Origin: Flavobacteriales bacterium
GTDB lineage: Bacteria; Bacteroidota; Bacteroidia; Flavobacteriales; Flavobacteriaceae
Direction: 5' to 3'
DNA: 8,858 nucleotides
NCBI GenBank assembly: GCA_027003085.1
Contig: JALWYR010000013.1
Coordinates: 1 to 8,858, forward strand
The notes below the pieces were generated by a model. It saw nothing but the letters and a program-made list of their open reading frames with translations, searched no databases and was not told the origin of the DNA. This document shows positions 6,254-8,858 of this stretch, piece after piece. The translations under genes were made by a program, and so were the position numbers. Numbering within the stretch: the first letter of the stretch is position 1; each line of letters opens with the position of its first letter.

Positions 6254-6261
6254 TAAATTTG
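6254..6261 (+). promoter_or_regulatory. Candidate -7 box (TAAATTTG) for the DUF5686 gene
   Basis: TAAATTTG matches TAnnTTTG exactly and ends 21 bases before the GTG at 6283, the start that gives a clean signal peptide. The upstream -33 region (around 6231) has only a weak TTAC. The distance is like that of the other candidate promoters in this window, so the box and the GTG start support one another. Confidence 0.45.
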
Positions 6262-6282
6262 AAAAAATATTTCTCCCTCGCC

Positions 6283-8766
6283 GTGAAACTTCGTTTACCA
6301 CTTGCCGTTTTTGTTTTGTTGTTCCATGTGGGCGGTTGGGCCCAAACCAAGGTGGCCGGCATTGTTACCGACGAAAAAGGCCGGCCCATGCCGTATGTGA
6401 ACATCGTTTTCAAGGGCTCGGTCAAAGGAACCATTACCGACGAAGAAGGGCGGTTTTATTTGGCATCGGACAAAACCTACCATACCTTGGTGGTGGCTTT
6501 TATGGGCTATAAAACCAAAGAAATTCCCATCAAATCGCGCCAACTCAATTTGCGTATCCGCCTGGAACCCGAAGCCCAGAATCTGGAAACCGTAACCGTG
6601 GCCTTGGGTAAACCGCGCAACAAAGGTAATCCGGCCATTGCTTTGCTCAAAAAGGTGCGCGCCCGGAAACACCGCAACGGATTGAACGGGGTGGATTATT
6701 ATCAATACGACAAATACGAAAAAATCGAGTTTGACCTCTATTTGCCCGATACCAACTACACATTAAAACGACTGCCCAAAGATTTTCGTTTTATCGGGCG
6801 TTATGTGGACACATCCGCCATTACCGGGCGTCCCATGTTGCCGGCTTTTATCAACGAATCCTACTATAAGGTTTACGGGCGCAATTTGCCTCCACCCCGA
6901 AAACGCGAGGATTTGATTGCCACCAAGGCGTCGGGCGTCAATAACAGTGAGTTTACCAATGTGTATTTGAAGGATATTTATGCCGATTATGATGTTTACA
7001 GCCCGTTTATCCGGGTGTTCGACAAAAAGTTTGTCAGTCCGCTTTCGCCTTTGGCGCCCTTGACCTATTATTTTGTCTTGGCCGACACGGCCGAAATCGA
7101 TGGCATACGTTCGTTCAACATCATTTTTTACCCGCGGCGCAGCGGTGATTTGGCCTTCAAGGGCGACATGTGGGTGGCCGATTCGTTGTATGCGGTGCAG
7201 GATATTGCTTTGCGCGTCAGCCGGAAGGCTAACGTAAATTGGATCAAAGATTTTTATTTGGAACAATCCTATTACCTTTATAACGACAGTGTATACTTGC
7301 CCAAGCGCTATTTTGTAATGACCGAACTGGGCGCCGAGGAAATCAAATCCATCGACCTGTTGGTCAAAAAAACCACGGTATACCGCAATTATGTGATCAA
7401 CCGTCCGTTGCCCGACAAATTTTACCGGCACGAAAAGAGTATTTACGACAAGGATATATACACCAAGCCCGATACTTTTTGGACCCGCTTGCGTCCCGAA
7501 CGGCTCAATCCGAGGGAAGAAGGCGTATATCAAATGTTGGATTCGCTACGCCGGACCAAAACTTTCCGGCGGCTTTCCAAGTGGGCCAGCGCCATCGGGT
7601 CGGGTTATTGGGAAATACCCCGTTGGCATTTCGATTTCGGCCCCATTTTTTCGGTTGTAGGCTACAACGATGTGGAGGGCTTACGCATCCGCTTGGGCGG
7701 ACGCACCTATTTTCAGACCAACGATTTGGTGCGTTTCGAAGGTTTTACGGCCTACGGATTTATGGACCGGCGCTTCAAATACGGCCTGAGCGCCAAGGCG
7801 GTGCTATCGGTAAAACCGCGTTTGATGTTAGCGGCCGGCTACCGGCACGACATCGAACAAACGGGCGTTTCGCTTACGGCGTTGGAAGAGGACGAACTCA
7901 ACCGTAACCTTTCGGCCAGTTTTGTGTTTTCCACCGGCGACAAGACCAAGCTGACCGACCTGCGCTTGGCCCAAGCCGGTGTAAGTTTCGAACCACGAAA
8001 AAATGTGGCCCTTAAAATTGGCGGACAATTCAAAGATATGCGTTCGGCGCATCCGGCCTTCCGGATGGATTATTATGACCACAACGGGCAGATACGCAGC
8101 GTTTTGCGCCAGCCGGAGGTTTATGCCCAAATCAAGATTACGCCCGGCCGCAAACTGGTGGGCTATGGCGTTAAACGTTACGAAGTCAATAGCAATTATC
8201 CGGTTTTTTTGGTGCGCTACACGCGCGGATTCAGCCGCGGCAAGCCCGATGCTTTCAACTATGCCAAGTGGCAGTTCTATTTCGACAAGCGTTTCCTCAT
8301 TGGCGGTGTGGGCAAAAGCATCGTGCAGGTGGAAACGGGCTTTTTGGATGGCACGGTTCCTTTGGGACTACTCAACGTGGTGCCGGGCAACCAATCCTAT
8401 TTTTATGTGGGAAGCGCGTTCCAATTGCTTAATTATTACGAATTTATCACCGACAGGTATGTGGCCGTGAAGTGGATGCACAACTTCGAAGGGCGCATTT
8501 TGGATAAAATCCCTTTGATCAAGCGGCTCAAATGGCGCACGATTATTTTTGCCAACGGCGTTTGGGGCCGTATTTCGCCGGCCAACCGGGCGGTGAATGC
8601 GTCGGGAATGACCTATTTGGCACCCGAAAAGCCGTATTTGGAATATGGGGTAGGGATAACCAACATCAAGAAGTTTTTGGAGTTTGATGCCTTTTGGCGT
8701 GCCGATTACCGGGGGCCGGACAGGCAGAATTTCGGACTTAAAATGAATGTGAGATTAGATTTTTAG
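6283..8766 (+). CDS. DUF5686 outer-membrane beta-barrel protein with CarboxypepD_reg-like domain
   Basis: This belongs to a Bacteroidota envelope family of unknown function, predicted to sit in the outer membrane. From the GTG at 6283 it has 827 residues. A signal peptide comes first: basic KLR, a hydrophobic core (LPLAVFVLLF) and a likely cut after GGWA at residue 20. Residues 24-98 form a carboxypeptidase-regulatory-like beta sandwich (VAGIVTDEKGRPMPYVNI, GTITDEEGRFYL), the domain also found before TonB-dependent receptors. The DUF5686 region follows from about 110. From about residue 443 (WEIPRWHFDFGPIF) alternating aromatic and polar strands suggest a barrel, including NFEGRILDKIPLIKRLKWR (734-752), recalled as typical of the family. 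It ends NVRLDF with the terminal Phe usual for barrel proteins. ATG codons at 6181 and 6214 are in frame, but would put 23-34 residues before the signal peptide and precede the promoter box. It lacks a SusC-type TonB box or plug that I can see. It stands alone after the accC terminator. Confidence 0.85.
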   Translation: MKLRLPLAVFVLLFHVGGWAQTKVAGIVTDEKGRPMPYVNIVFKGSVKGTITDEEGRFYLASDKTYHTLVVAFMGYKTKEIPIKSRQLNLRIRLEPEAQNLETVTVALGKPRNKGNPAIALLKKVRARKHRNGLNGVDYYQYDKYEKIEFDLYLPDTNYTLKRLPKDFRFIGRYVDTSAITGRPMLPAFINESYYKVYGRNLPPPRKREDLIATKASGVNNSEFTNVYLKDIYADYDVYSPFIRVFDKKFVSPLSPLAPLTYYFVLADTAEIDGIRSFNIIFYPRRSGDLAFKGDMWVADSLYAVQDIALRVSRKANVNWIKDFYLEQSYYLYNDSVYLPKRYFVMTELGAEEIKSIDLLVKKTTVYRNYVINRPLPDKFYRHEKSIYDKDIYTKPDTFWTRLRPERLNPREEGVYQMLDSLRRTKTFRRLSKWASAIGSGYWEIPRWHFDFGPIFSVVGYNDVEGLRIRLGGRTYFQTNDLVRFEGFTAYGFMDRRFKYGLSAKAVLSVKPRLMLAAGYRHDIEQTGVSLTALEEDELNRNLSASFVFSTGDKTKLTDLRLAQAGVSFEPRKNVALKIGGQFKDMRSAHPAFRMDYYDHNGQIRSVLRQPEVYAQIKITPGRKLVGYGVKRYEVNSNYPVFLVRYTRGFSRGKPDAFNYAKWQFYFDKRFLIGGVGKSIVQVETGFLDGTVPLGLLNVVPGNQSYFYVGSAFQLLNYYEFITDRYVAVKWMHNFEGRILDKIPLIKRLKWRTIIFANGVWGRISPANRAVNASGMTYLAPEKPYLEYGVGITNIKKFLEFDAFWRADYRGPDRQNFGLKMNVRLDF

Positions 8767-8793
8767 GGCGCCCGGCTGCTCACGTTCACGCAA

Positions 8794-8827
8794 GCCGCCG
8801 GCTTTCACCTCCGGCTCATCCGGCGGC
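8794..8827. repeat. GC-rich inverted repeat downstream of the DUF5686 gene
   Basis: GCCGCCGG at 8794-8801 and CCGGCGGC at 8820-8827 form an 8-base inverted repeat with an 18-base centre that itself holds another CCGG. It starts 27 bases after the DUF5686 stop. No T run follows on the plus strand, so it is not a standard terminator in that direction. The 8-base word CGTTCACG occurs just outside on both sides (8783-8790 and 8829-8836). Near the stop codon there is also a GGGCGCCC palindrome (8766-8773). Function unknown. Confidence 0.5.
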
Positions 8828-8858
8828 GCGTTCACGGCGTTGCAGCAAGTGTAAAATG

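Noticed and set aside
6763..7533. Minus-strand frame of 256 codons opposite the DUF5686 gene
   Set aside because: It overlaps a well-supported coding region in antisense and shows no family signature.

Overview
The window looks like chromosomal core DNA from a member of the Bacteroidota. The clues are a CarboxypepD_reg-like/DUF5686 outer-membrane protein, the hpt-adk-obgE cluster, a short-LID adenylate kinase, a ribosomal protein L32 whose C-terminal half resembles the flavobacterial form, near absence of Shine-Dalgarno sequences, and several boxes of the Bacteroidota promoter type TAnnTTTG just upstream of genes. Base composition is near half GC by eye. I cannot name a genus.

Layout from left to right. 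(1) The minus strand carries the first 256 codons of mutS (mismatch repair); the rest lies off the left edge. (2) A roughly 465-base gap separates mutS from the divergent hpt. Its centre (about 848-1162) is a GC-rich, stop-poor array of short inverted repeats. A candidate core promoter sits on each side of it: one for mutS at 784-791 on the minus strand and one for hpt at 1202-1209. (3) hpt, adk and obgE form a tight plus-strand operon (purine salvage, AMP/ATP balance, ribosome-assembly GTPase), with a 5-base gap and then a 4-base overlap. (4) A DUF177/YceD gene and rpmF (L32) form a second unit with its own candidate promoter, closed by a hairpin terminator at 4151-4179. (5) accB and accC (biotin carboxyl carrier protein and biotin carboxylase of acetyl-CoA carboxylase) follow, closed by a UUCG-loop terminator at 6136-6161. 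(6) A single large gene encodes a DUF5686 outer-membrane beta-barrel protein with its own short-leader promoter. (7) The last 92 bases hold a GC-rich inverted repeat flanked by an 8-base direct repeat, and perhaps the tail of a convergent gene.

The genes are mostly housekeeping: DNA repair, purine salvage, ribosome assembly, the first step of fatty-acid synthesis, and one envelope protein. I see no phage, transposon, CRISPR, toxin-antitoxin or defence module. The points that stand out are the hairpin island between mutS and hpt, the loss of the usual cysteine pairs from both the YceD-like protein and L32, the direct step from rpmF to accB without plsX or fabH, and the use of GTG starts close behind TAnnTTTG boxes.
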